Shown here: positions 11,346 through 22,762 of the stretch, piece by piece
Layout: each line of letters opens with the position of its first letter
Position numbering within the stretch: the stretch's first letter is position 1
From: Ophioceras dolichostomum
Taxonomy: Eukaryota > Ascomycota > Sordariomycetes > Magnaporthales > Ophioceraceae
Length of the DNA stretch: 64,000 bases
Reading direction: 5' to 3'
Assembly: GCA_003049485.1 (NCBI GenBank)
Contig: PYST01000117.1
Coordinates: 1-64,000, forward strand
Notes under the pieces: generated by a model
The model's database searches: none
What the model was told of the DNA's origin: nothing
Seen by the model: the letters and a program-made list of their open reading frames with translations, nothing else
Made by a program: the position numbers and the translations under genes

Positions 11346-14300
11346 ATCGCTTTCTGCTTTGCTGACCGGCAGGATCACTGTCTCGTCCTCTGCTTGTTGT
11401 TTATGATTCCGCTTCTCGCCGATCTCCCTCGTTTCTCAAGGTCTCTTTACCCGACGCTTCGGGTGATTGTTCTGAAAGTGTGTGTGGGGTTCGTTTTTGC
11501 GACGTTGCACACGCTTGAGGAAGAAGCAAAAGCAAGTACAAAGCGGCTTGATCCGAGGACTCTCCGAATAAGGGGCGAGACGAGTCCGGGAACTCGGGAA
11601 GTGATCCCAGACAGAGAGACTGTGTGCAGCAAGGCGCAGTCCTTTTATTCCTTTGGTCTGAAAAAAAAGCGTAAAAAAGAGCGGGAAGAACAAGAAGCTG
11701 GTCAAATAGCCAGACACGCAGGCAGCGGGAACGCAGAGAATATCAATCCTGTGATGACTGAGAGCCTCACTACGGTCCGATTTAACCAGGGGCCTCCCTT
11801 CGGAGAAATTGGAGGGGTAAGAGGGGAAAGAGAAGCATTGGAGCGATTTGGAGACCACCTCCGAGTACCCAAGTTATCCGCTTTCCGGGCCAGGGCTGGA
11901 GCTTCTGGTGCTTCTGGTATTTCGTTCTCGGTGCAATGAAGTCTGTCGTCAGTCGATCCTGGTGGGAGATCTTCCGCCGACTTGGCTCTTCCGCCGACTT
12001 GGCATGTGTTGCAGTTGCACAGTTTGTCCATTTGCCGTCCGTCAAGAGTTGGCAAACGAGAACTGCCTACCTACCTCTCCAGCCGGCAAATCTTAATATC
12101 TATAACAGGTTGTAAGTGTCTCTCGCCAGGTTAAGCTCTTCCCCCGGCATCAGCGTACACTCACGAGTGCTTTTGTGCTCCCATGCTGAAGTGCTCTCGT
12201 GTTCTTGTGCTCATGTCCTCTCGCCATAGCAAAACAATTCGAGGAAGAAAGACAAAGACGCGACAGCCAAAAACACCACCTATCCCATGCCTGCTTTTAG
12301 TCAAGCTCGAAGAGCTGCATCTGGAAGAAACTTTCAGGTAGTGCTACTGTGGTAATGCTCGATATCATATTCCCATCGATGTCAGGCCACAATTGCTCAA
12401 GCTGTGCCCCGCCCCCACGTTGGGTCGAAATCTTGGTGCCCCGCACTAAAGCATGGTGACAGGGATACATCATAAACCAACGGCGAAGTTCTCACCGAAT
12501 GGAGCTTGGAGGTGTCATCCTGGTCGCCATTGATATTCTTTTTGACGATTCTCATTTCTCTCCATTTTATCTGCGCCGAAAGCCTCGAAAAATAGATCAC
12601 TTTAGTTCTCGGGAAGTAGGGCGATCGGGAGGCCGCCGCCACTTCGGATGTGCTGCCCATCATCAGGCTAAATGTAAGAAAGGCATCGACCTGGTCTTGC
12701 AGAATTCGGTCACCTGCTGACGAGCGATGCAGTTGGGCTCTTTTCCAGACAATACGAACGAGATATACCTCGCCGGCGAGCTGAAAAGGTACACTGGAAC
12801 AGCATTTGCACTTCCATTCTATCTTCTGTCATATTCCTTTCCAATTCCCTTCCCTCTATTCCTCCAGGCATTGGTCGTTTCTTCGTTTGGGCTTCCCTTT
12901 TCCGGATCTCTCGTATCTCTAGATTCCCGCAGCTCTCATTGGAGGGATTTTATTTTCCCGTCTAACAAGCTTGTGGCCGTCAAGTGGAACTTCCAAGGCA
13001 CACCGTCGCCTCCATGAGAGCAGGAAGAGAGAGAGAGTCTTGGTACTTTACGATCGGTCTTTACACACACTGCCCCTTCTACTCCTCGTTCATCTTCTTC
13101 TACTCTCCTCCTCTCCCTTTTGCCTCTCGTTTATTCTCGCTTCCCCTCCAAAGGCGGGGAGAGGGGTGGCAGAAAAAATAGTCCCAGTCTCCCGGGCCTC
13201 TGGTGGCAGTATTCAGCATCCTGCTAGACCTGCCGCTCAGGAGAGGTCCACAGTGTGTTCCACCGCCTTCCTCGTGAAGACTCACGGTCCTTTTTTCCCC
13301 GCCTTCTCAGCTTCTAAGCTTCTTTGCCGCACCTCCATGAACTTGAATGGATCCACCATCGATCCGAAGTCCCACTACTCCATACCTCAAGCTGAGATTT
13401 AGAGCTGTCCCGTCATCGTCCATCCATAACAGCCGCCATCCATGTACCGTGCCTTTTGGTGTGTTACCTTGCAGGCGAATTCTATTTTGCTTTCCTATTT
13501 CACTCAGGCGTGCGCAACGACACGCACGCTCGCACATCTTCTTAAAAGAAGCACGTAACACATAACAGAGGCACGCACCTCTGGACGGGAAAATCGCTGG
13601 ACTGCGTTGCGCGCCCAAGACCGCACAGAGGGTCGTCGTCTGCTGCACCATGGCCCATGCGGCCTTCGAGATCTAGGTGGCTAAGCTGATAGCCAGCACC
13701 TACTCTGCTCCGGTCGCCTCCAAGTACCTCTTTCAGAATATCCATGCTGCTTCTCTTCGTGTGCTATTACGCACGAGGTGACCGCAAACCAAACTGCTTC
13801 ATGGTTGGCATGCAACGCACAACTGAGCCTGGTACCAACGGCTTTAACAAGCCAGCTACGAGCTCGCTGTCAGAGAGACACTAGTGCGTCACGTACGGTC
13901 TTCCATATCGGCCAGTCTTGTGTCTTCTAAAGTTCACATTTCACGTCCCCCCTTCGGAAAAGTCCAAGCCAAGCCTATTCGAGTTCCGCACCGCTGCATG
14001 CACTGCACGGCGGCCGTCCCCCCAACCGTTTCGACGAATCCCCTGCAGTCTCCCAAGCCTAATTTGATCTCTTGCAGGTCACCGGATCCTAGCAGTAGCG
14101 TTGGCCCTGGGGATGTGGACCGTCTAGCTCCCATGTTTCCTTGCATCTGTGCATCACAGAAAAGACGGACAACAACTTGAGAAAAAAAGTTGCTGCCGCT
14201 CCATCCCCCAACCTCCAACTCAGGTAGGTCTAGTCTTAAGAGTCTGCTTCTCCGATTTCACGAGTCATATCCAGACAAACTTCCTTCATCTGCATGTCTG

Positions 14301-15614
14301 TGGGGCTCAGTCGAAGAGAGGTATCGACGATAGGGGTCATACTCGGGAAGCCCGTCCAGATGGACAGGAGATCTCCAGCCAGGCTCCCCATGCTACACGG
14401 ACGGCGGCCCCCGGGTCCCATATACTCGCCTCTCCTTCTCCATTTCACGTTCCCGGTGCTTCTAATGCCCGAAGATACCGCAGCCAAGCTCACCCTACCC
14501 AACCCTTTTGGTCTAGCATCTCCGCTATCGCAGTGATATTTTCTATTGCCATTACGTCCTCCTTACATACAACCTACTGGGAGGAAAGCCAGCCGCTGGT
14601 GTCTACCTGATGCTGCGGCTATTCCCCAAGCTTAGCTTTGCTGGCGGATCCCCAAGCGACTACCGGGTAAGGCAGTGTCTTGGCCATGTTGCCGTCGTTG
14701 CCAGTGCCCATGGCCCGGCCTCTCGTGGGTGCGTGATTTCAGTGCCCTCCTTCTCGATCACTTACACTATATGCGCCATAAATTGCGTCGGTATAGTGGC
14801 TAAGTCGAGACAGGAACCGGCAAGGTAGAATCTCACTGTGGCTGTTGCATGGAGGTACCTGGACTCTACCTGGGCTCTACATGGGCCCTCCCGGCCCCTC
14901 CAGCGTCTTGAACGGCACGCATCCTTCCCCAGGTGGGTGGGCAAGCTGCCTTCCCAGCGCCCTCCTTTCCTCCCATCCTTCGTCGATAATAAGCCTCTTC
15001 AAGCTCCGTCCACGTTCGACCTCTCAACTCCGAGAACGCCCACGGATAACCATTTTCTTCTTTCTTCTTTTTAAGTGGTGCCATTCGGATCCATGCCTTA
15101 ACGAGCCAACCGCTGTGGCTGGGGTAGAAGGGGGCGAGCGAGTGAGCCAGTACCCGGACGGGTATTTATTTCCCAGCAGATCCCTCCCACTCCCCACCGA
15201 GGACGGCATTCTCTCGTCTCGGTGCAACGAAGCTATTAGGTCATGGGATTCCGCTGCTCTTGCCCGTCCTCCCCTGTCCCACCTTATCCTCTCTCTCCTC
15301 TCCATGTGGATAAATATCTTCACTTGTACTTGCACATTGAGTCCTTCCTGGACCCTGCCTCGTAAATCCCGGCCTGCGGTCTCGTGTCTCATCCTTTTCC
15401 TATCCCTACCAAAGCCCGAGTGACCCTTATTGTCACCATTATCCCAGCAGCATCTGTACCATCACATACAATTATTTACCCAACTACATTGTCGACTCTC
15501 GTATCCGCTGTCTGTCGACATCCCCGTTCGATCGGATCCCAGCTTTCGCGCATCTCCGAAACTACTCTGCACCCCATTCCTAGGCTTTAGCTTCTAGACC
15601 TCGAATCCCGCGTC
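11346..15614. other. Divergent intergenic region between dehydrogenase and aldolase genes
   Basis: About 4.3 kb without a credible gene. Open frames are short, shadow each other and contain no known domain. The last 700 nt before 15615 are pyrimidine-rich, typical of a fungal promoter and leader. Both flanking genes are transcribed outward, so control elements for both could lie here. Confidence 0.5.
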
Positions 15615-16628
15615 ATGACGGTACCCAACGGCACCTCTTCGGCCAACGGCACTTCTACCAACGGGGCCAATGGCCACGCCCACTCGCGGCGGCCGCTGCC
15701 ATGCGGAATCTACGCTCCCACAATGACGTTTTTCGACCCGGAAACGGAGGAGATAGACATTCCCACCGTCAAGAAGCACGCCGAGCGGCTAGTCCGCGCT
15801 GGCCTTGTCGGGCTGGTCACAATGGGCTCTAACGGCGAGGCGGTGCACTGCACGCGCGAGGAGAAGCTCACAGTCACGCAAGCCACCCGCGAGGCCCTCG
15901 ACGCAGCGGGCTTCACAGACACGCCCATCATCGTCGGCGCCACCGAGGGCAGCGTCAAGGGCACCATCGAGCTCTGCAAGCTGGCCCAGGAGGCCGGCGG
16001 CGACTACGTCCTGCTCCTGCCGCCCTCCTACTTCAGGTTCCTGATGGACGAGGACGCCATCTACAGCTACTTCACCGAAGTAGCGGACGGCTCCCCCCTC
16101 CCCCTGATCCTGTACAACTACCCAGGCGCCGTGGCCGGCATCGACCTCGACTCGGACCTGCTCATCCGCCTGGCGGGCCACCCCAACATCATCGGCACCA
16201 AGTTCACCTGCGGCAACACGGGCAAGCTGACGCGCGTGGCGCGCGCCGTCGACGCCAAGACGCCCGGCTCCGAGGGCTCCGGCTACATGGCCTTCGGCGG
16301 CATCTGCGACTTCACGGTGCAGACGCTCGCTAGCGGCGGCAGCGGCATCATCGCGGGCGGCGCCAACGTCATGCCCAAGGTGTGCGTGCGCGTCTGGGAC
16401 CTGTACGCCGAGGGCAAGCGCGACGAGGCCATCGCGCTGCAGAAGGTGCTGAGCCGCGGCGACTGGGTGCTCACCAAGGCGGCCATCGCAGGCACGAAGC
16501 AGGCCATCCAGAGCTTCTACGGCTACGGGGGTTACCCGCGCCGTCCGCTCAAGAGGCTGGACAAGGCGCGTGTGGCGGCTATCGAGGAGGGAGTTAGGGA
16601 GGTTATGGATATTGAGATGTCTTTATAG
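15615..16628 (+). CDS. DHDPS / KDG-aldolase-family class I lyase
   Basis: Single-exon gene, 337 residues, of the DapA/N-acetylneuraminate lyase family, which cleaves or forms 2-keto acids through a lysine Schiff base. Visible features are GIYAPTMTFFD at the start of the barrel, the substrate-carboxylate loop TMGSNGEAVH (about residues 67-76), LYNYPG with the catalytic-position Tyr167, and the Schiff-base Lys196 in IIGTKFTCGNTGKL. A Gly-rich strand SGGSGIIAGGANVMP follows. The N-terminal 30 residues are a low-complexity Asn/Gly/Thr leader. Fungi use relatives for L-threo-3-deoxy-hexulosonate cleavage (GaaC/Lga1 in the D-galacturonate route) and 4-hydroxy-2-oxoglutarate metabolism; lysine-type DHDPS is unlikely because fungi make lysine through alpha-aminoadipate. 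The exact substrate is not resolved. Confidence 0.93.
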   Translation: MTVPNGTSSANGTSTNGANGHAHSRRPLPCGIYAPTMTFFDPETEEIDIPTVKKHAERLVRAGLVGLVTMGSNGEAVHCTREEKLTVTQATREALDAAGFTDTPIIVGATEGSVKGTIELCKLAQEAGGDYVLLLPPSYFRFLMDEDAIYSYFTEVADGSPLPLILYNYPGAVAGIDLDSDLLIRLAGHPNIIGTKFTCGNTGKLTRVARAVDAKTPGSEGSGYMAFGGICDFTVQTLASGGSGIIAGGANVMPKVCVRVWDLYAEGKRDEAIALQKVLSRGDWVLTKAAIAGTKQAIQSFYGYGGYPRRPLKRLDKARVAAIEEGVREVMDIEMSL

Positions 16629-18038
16629 TACTGGGTACCATCTATTACCTACCAGCCTTGGTACCAAGTTTCTAGTTCCGTGGAGAGATGATGGGGTGAG
16701 GGGGCATAGGAGGGGACGTAGGTACCTAGGTAGGTACGGGCGGGGATGTAGGTTAAGTCTGGGAAGGGGAATTGCAGTCGCACGAAAGGTTTGCTTTTGC
16801 CGTGCGTGTTCTCACTTCTGCGTACGAAAAAAGTTCTTCGCAATCCTAACGTCGGCAGACCTAGTGGAAACCGTACCTTTGGACTCTGCTAATTGGGACA
16901 TCGGAGACATGGAAAACGAGCTTGTCGGGTCGGACAAGGATCGATGACTGACAATTCTTGGTAAACATGATTTAGATGAGAAGGCATCGGGCACAATTTT
17001 ATCACAATTTTGGTTTCCTGATCTATCCAAGAAGGGAGAGGTGATCTGAAGAGGAACAATGATCAAGAGCGATGATCTCGAGATGAACGCTCGGGCAAAG
17101 CTCTCTTCTATGTCTTTTCTTTCGGGGACAGGAGAACAGGACCAAAGGATAACGACAAAGGCACCTAGTCAGCCAGCGCCTTTTCCTTCCAGATCCATCA
17201 GAGTCTTCACGGTCTTCTAGCAACGAAGGCATTCTTCGCCAAGATAAAAGGGGTAAAAGAACCAAATCCTAGGAGTCGTTGATACACCCAAACCCCATAT
17301 GAAATGCGGCGAAAACTGTCCTGCCAGACACAAGTTCAAAAACCCTTATCCTACTCCTGCCTTCCGGAAAGAATGCTGGCTCTAAAGATGAGGGTTCCTG
17401 GGCCCCCAACAGCCTCGAAGAATTTCCGACTCCGGCTGCTCGACCACCATGCCGAGAAATGTCCAGGACAAGAATATGCACAGAAAGAGAGAGGGGGAGA
17501 GTATCAAGTCTGGATACACGGCAGTCGGCCGTAGAGTTCCATGCATATCCCTTTCTCAACCCGCGTGTGGCGGCGGCCAACCATCCATCCCACCCACACA
17601 CATACACACGACCACAAATTATGCGCGCGAAAAAAACCCTTCGCAGAAAAGACAAAGACCTGCAGGTCTGTCTGTCTGTAACCCCCACGCGCCACAACGC
17701 CTCGCCGATCCAGAAAGGAAAGCCGATATGGAGAACACGTGTACCATCCCTGTTTGCTCAGTGAGAGGCAGATAGATGAATGGGAAGACCGTTTAGGTTC
17801 GTTCCGTCCCGCTTGTTGCACGCCTGAAGCAAACCGGTACCTCTCTGTTTCCTCAAAACCCCAATTTGGAATGTCCATCCATTCCTATGGCCATCCCATG
17901 TTTTTGCTGCCGATGCTGTGCTGATACTGCGCTTTATGCAGATACATATTATGAGAGGGAAAAAAAAAAAGAGAAGCCCCGCCAAGCCCGGCGCCGGCCG
18001 ACTAGGCAAGAATCTCGATCGCGGAAAAAAAAAAGAGT
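16629..18038. other. Convergent intergenic region
   Basis: Region between the 3' ends of the aldolase (+) and FAD oxidoreductase (-) genes. It contains one clean TAGGTA element and no supported gene. Confidence 0.55.
16718..16737. repeat. TAGGTACCTAGG-type element, clean copy
   Basis: Reads GTAGGTACCTAGGTAGGTAC. It is identical over 19 nt to the copy at 25788-25807. Confidence 0.8.
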
Positions 18039-20370
18039 TCATATCTTATACCTCCTCGGGTCGAAAATCGCGTAGTCGCTGCCGGACATGCTGGAGATGA
18101 TGCCGTCGAGCATCATCTCGGCCATCAGGAGGCCCGTGGCGGGGCCGTTCTGGATGCCCCAGCACGAGTGGCCGCTGGCGATCCAGAGGCCGGGGGTGGA
18201 GGTGGGGCCAAAGACCGGGCCCGGGTCCCGCAGCGGGACGTAGCAGGCTTGTTTGGACTTGACGGGTGCGCTGGCGAGCACGGGCGAGACCAGGCTCAAG
18301 TAGGCGACGAGGTCGTCACATTGGCCCTCGTCCGTCTCGACGAGGTCGACGGTCTCGGGGAGTGGGACCATTTCGTCCGTCTCGCCTGTAGAATGGAAAT
18401 ATTTGTGTCAGAGAATTGTCTTCGGTCTTTCGCCCAAAAAAGAGCGTAAAAGAAACAGGAGAGATTTCGTCGTACCACAGGCGTATACCTCCCCGAACGG
18501 TCGTGCATAGACCTCAGGGTCCACGGAGCCGGAGTGCTTCGCCTTCTGGCCCATCTTGGCCCGGTGCGCAGGCACGTACTGCGGCGGGAGGGTGATGGCG
18601 GTGAACACGGCGAAAGGCGTGACGTCGGCCTCCCACACGACGCTGTGGACCCGAACGGGCTCGATCTTGGAGCGGGGCAGCAGGGACCCCGTCCAAGGAC
18701 CCGCGGCCACCACGACGTCGGTGACATTATCTATCGTGACCGTCATGTTGGTGGCACGGTCGAGGAAGGAGACGCTCTCGACCCCGGTCCTGGTACGCTT
18801 AATATTGGTGACCTTCGCGCCGAGCCGGAAGAGCACGCCCCGCTGCTGGGCCAGATCGGCCATCGCTCGTGTGAACTGGTAAGGGTGGACCTGGGCCGTC
18901 GCCCGCTTGCCCGGCTCGCCCATCTGCTCGTACATGGACACCGCCGAGCCGAGGACCCAGTCGAGGTCTCGTGGGAGGGTTGAGTCCGTGAACACCGCAC
19001 CGGCCGTGACGTCCTGCTTGGGTAGCTTCTTCCATGCGCTCACACGTTCGTCTACGGCGAGCCGTACAGTGAGACCATCTGGCTTCTGTCCGTTAGGGTT
19101 AGGACTACTGCAGCCTGTGTTCACCGTGCTGCTGGCGTCACTTCCATTAGTAAGGCTCTCGCCACCACTGCCGGTATTTCTAGAGCCATTAGTACTGGCT
19201 CCATTCTCGCTGCCGCTGTTGTGAATACCTAGACCATTGCCGTTCTGGTTGATCGGGGGTTCTCCGTTCGGGACGGCTTGCTCAACCGGTTTCGGAGCCC
19301 GCTCGCCCCAGACGATCTCGCCGTTCGAGTACCTGGTAATGGGCTTCCAGTTCGTGCTGCAGCCAGTGGTTGTCCCCTTCAGGATAGCAATAGGCACCGG
19401 CTCCGGCTCCGGCTCTGGCTCTGGCTGATGATCCAGTTCCCCCTTCGCCTTGGGTATTGGTTCCTCCTCCGCCTCCGCCTCCGCCTCCGCCTCCCCCTTG
19501 ACCTCAATCTCGTCGAGCACAACTTGCTTCTGCGGCCGCGGACGTTTTATCCGCTTTGACTTCGGCGGTGACGGATCCGTCGCAGAGCTGGCGGTGCGTG
19601 CCCTTCCTGTCCTTGCCTTCGGAGGAGCCGGACCCTTTTCATCACCAAGATTCACGGTGATTCGGCCACATTCCGTGAGGCACCGGAAGCCCCAGCGAGT
19701 CTCGCCGCCATGTTCGAGAGCTAGTTCCTCGTGCAGGCGGTACGAAAGAGGGACGATCTCGGAAGGATAAGCCCATAGCCCAAGAAGACCGCCAGCCTTG
19801 CCAGACGCCCCCGAAGCAATTCCGGCGGCGTCGACCACGGTGATGGAGTGGAGCGCCGGGTTGAACTTTGGGTGGCGTGTCAAGTAGTATGCCGTAGTGC
19901 ACCCGATGATGCCGCCGCCTGCAAGGGAGGGAGGGCGCGATGGGGCACCGGTAGTTAGTCATCAGCCGATATGCTCACGGGTATGAGGTGACAGCTTTGG
20001 TGGTGCCTGGTGGGCCATCGGGAGGCAAGAGGAAGAGATATCACGTCTGTGTCGTGACAACAAGTGCGTCCAGCTGGTGCTGATGCTGGAGTACATACAG
20101 AGGGACTCGCCTAAGGTTGACAACCCTAAGGCGAAGGTGTGAAGCAAGATGTCGGCTAGGAAGAGGGAAACCAGGTCCGAGAAAATAGAAGAGAAAAAGA
20201 GAGAGAGAGAGAGAGAAAAAAGTAGAAGCCATCATCTGCCCCGATAAACAGTCGGACAGGCACTAGGTATCGAAATCGCGTTGCGAGCACGTACCTACAA
20301 TCACTATATTCCTCCTTCGCTTCGGATCCATTCCAGTTCCGTCTGGATTGATAGGCTTGATAGGTTCCAT
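18039..20370 (-). CDS. FAD-dependent oxidoreductase (DAO superfamily, possibly Tda3-like)
   Basis: D-amino-acid-oxidase/glycine-oxidase-like flavoprotein of 621 residues. Three exons: 20370-20295, 19918-18476 and 18385-18039. The first splice completes the FAD-binding motif NIVIVGGGIIGCTTAYYL (about residues 21-38). This is followed by GIASGASGKAGGLL, VHPYQFTRAMADLAQQRG, VVVAAGPWTGSLLP, and the C-terminal block LWIASGHSCWGIQNGPATG that closes the FAD site. The fold resembles fungal relatives of yeast Tda3 (YHR009C), whose role is in endosome-Golgi traffic; this assignment is from memory. The unusual feature is an insertion of roughly 200 residues (about 110-310) between CGRITVNLGD and the second half of the FAD domain. 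It contains a basic KSKRIKRPRPQK stretch, EA and PE dipeptide runs and a Ser/Asn/Gly-rich segment. The substrate is unknown. Confidence 0.9.
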
Positions 20371-21838
20371 GGTGGCGGGAATCATCAGCCCAGGCAGCCG
20401 TTCACGTCTGACCAGTCGCGGGGTGATTGGAGTGGCTGAGAGCAGATTGATCTTGTCACATTTTGTTCCATGACACAGGAGGAGACGAAGATCGAGTTCT
20501 GCTTCTGCTTAAGTCACCGATGCGTGTGTTTGTCGAGGCAGCCACTCCAGCATTTTTGGCCGTTCGTGTCGGATCATATCACTTGTTTGCACATCAAACA
20601 GAAGCTTGGTGGAAGCTGGTGGGAGCTCGGAGCACGCCGTGTGGCCCAAGCTCCCTTCATCGCGAAGCGGGACATCACGTGATACCCCAAGTTCTTTCAC
20701 GTCTGCCGCCACGTGACTGAAGATTGCTGGTCGCATTTTGCACAACCGCTCCATTGAAACACAGCAGTAATCGTTCTGGATAGAAAGACATGATGCAGCA
20801 GTGCGGAATGCGCACGGAATGATCTACCTATAACAATTGAATATTCCACGGTCTCGCATCCGGTCGGCACGGGGTTGTTGAGGCTCGAAACCCCGTGGTT
20901 GTGGAGCTCGGCACAACTGAAGGTGCCGACTTCACTTTGTAGCGGGGACCTAGGCAGGATCTTGTTGGGCTTTGAACGGGTCATGAGCCACCGGGAATCG
21001 AAGCTCGGAGGCGAGGGCAGGAGGCAACGAGTTGACCCCGAGATCCTCTCTCCGCGGCAATATCGAGATTGCAGTTAGCGTCATCGGCGGCATTTGCTCT
21101 TTTCGGGCGTCGATGATTCCAAACAGCTCCAGACGGCCCCTTCCTTTTACGTTGTGCACGGAGAATTAAACTGGCCCGGGCAATGCAATGCCGGAAACGG
21201 GGCATGCCGAGGTTCGCCACTCTTGGTCGTTACGAGTCGTCCCATCTTAACACACCTTGATCCATGGGAAAGTATGGGAAAAGCCGAGAAGCCCGGAGAG
21301 TGCCTGTGCACATCTGCCAAATAACTGCAACGAAGCCCCGTCTTGAAACGCGGATTGCCCCACGGCCACCGGTCGGATCGTGATCTGTCTGTCAATCACG
21401 TTAGGTTATCAGTGAAACGTCCCGTTCGTGTGCAACAGAACAAGCAAGCTCACCAGTACATTTTCGTCTGCACAGGACACCCAAGACTTCGAGTCTCCGA
21501 ACACCACCGCCATCAACATCAACCTCACGCTTTCCTCATCAAAGTGTTCTACTACGGAACCGATCCATTCCTCAAGACAGACTTTCCCAACCATTCGGAC
21601 TGGCGACCAAAATCATCCTACCCAGACTTCCAGCCTTAACTACCGCCAGCACTACCAGAGTCTGGACGCATCTTCATAGTGGGTCTCGAGTCGCCCTATT
21701 CCGAACCAACCCCTCCTCATCCCCGAGCAGCTTCTAGTTGAGTCCAGGCTGGTTTTTCTGGTGCTAACGCAGAGAGGGTCGACAGAACAACCTATCCCGT
21801 CCGGTTCTTCAAGGTCGTACGGTGTCAACACAGCAGCC
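20371..21838. other. Divergent promoter region, FAD oxidoreductase / peroxidase
   Basis: The region lies between two outward-facing starts. It holds a small hairpin at 20868-20897 (9-bp stem CACGGGGTT, 12-nt loop). No gene is supported; several short frames overlap without domains. Confidence 0.55.
20868..20897. repeat. Short inverted repeat (9-bp stem)
   Basis: CACGGGGTT (20868-20876) pairs with AACCCCGTG (20889-20897) around a 12-nt loop. It may form a hairpin or be a dyad binding site; chance cannot be excluded. Confidence 0.5.
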
Positions 21839-22762
21839 ATGGCGGCGGCAACAACATTCTACGATTTCAAGCCCCTTAACAGTGCGTCAAACACCTCACA
21901 TCGTTCTCCCCGCTCTTCAAATCGGGCCTGTTCAACAGACATGCCCCTCTTCCTCCCCTCTACTCTCCCCATCACCTACAAGTTGTACATTCTTCCCTGC
22001 ACTCCCTGCCATCCTCTCCATTCTTATCCGTCCCCCAAGGCCCTACGCGAGCCACACAGCATAATCCCAGTGTGATACCAAGACCAAACCCATCATGATC
22101 CTGGCCGCCGCCCACGTCGATCATCATCGACATCCCTACATCCACTATTGCGAGAGAAAAGACGGCTTATTCCCGGCCCCAGTGCCGACCCCAGCAATAG
22201 AGTGATGGACGTTCTCAAGCTAACGTGCGGCCCCTGAACTTATCACTCACCCCCTCACACCGCTTCAGAGAAGAATGAGGAGGTGCCCCTATCAGACTAC
22301 AAGGGCAAGGTGGTGCTCGTAGTCAACACGGCGTCCAAGTGCGGCTTCACCCCGCAGTACGCCGGCCTGGAGGCGGTGTACAAGAAGCTCAAGGAGAAGT
22401 ACGGCGACGACTTCACCGTCCTGGGCTTCCCCTGCAACCAGTTCGGCGGGCAGGAGCCGGGGACCAACGACGACATCCAGAGCTTCTGCCAGATCAACTA
22501 CGGGGTCTCCTTCCCCATCATGGCCAAGACGGATGTCAACGGCGACGACGCCGCCCCGCTGTTCAAGTGGCTGAAGGAGGAGCAGCCCGGTCTGATGGGC
22601 ATCAAGCGCGTCAAGTGGAACTTCGAGAAGTTCCTGATCGGCCGCGACGGCAAGGTCAAGGGCCGCTGGGCCAGCACCACCAAGCCCGAGTCGCTGGAGA
22701 AGGAGATCGTCGCTCAGCTGGAGGTCAAGCCTGCTGGTGCTGAGGAGCCGGCTGAGGCGTGA
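21839..22762 (+). CDS. hyr1: Glutathione peroxidase-like thiol peroxidase (Hyr1/Gpx3 type)
   Basis: It reduces hydroperoxides, usually using thioredoxin in fungi, and in yeast the orthologue also relays H2O2 signals to the Yap1 regulator. Two exons, 21839-21881 and 22269-22762, encode 178 residues; the join gives TTFYDFKPLNKKNEEVPLSD, in phase. The peroxidatic Cys39 lies in NTASKCGFTPQY, Gln76 in FGGQEP, Trp131 in KWNFEKFL, and the resolving Cys88 in SFCQINYGVSFPIM. There is no selenocysteine. The intron (about 387 nt) is long for this genome and pyrimidine-rich, so an alternative first exon with a targeting leader is possible. The C-terminal tail PAGAEEPAEA is a short extension. Confidence 0.93.

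Noticed and set aside
11199..11939. 246-codon plus-strand open frame
   Set aside because: It overlaps the first exons of the MocA-type gene on the opposite strand, which have clear splice and domain support.
15710..16597. Several open frames antisense to or out of frame with the aldolase
   Set aside because: They are GC-driven shadows of a well-supported coding region.
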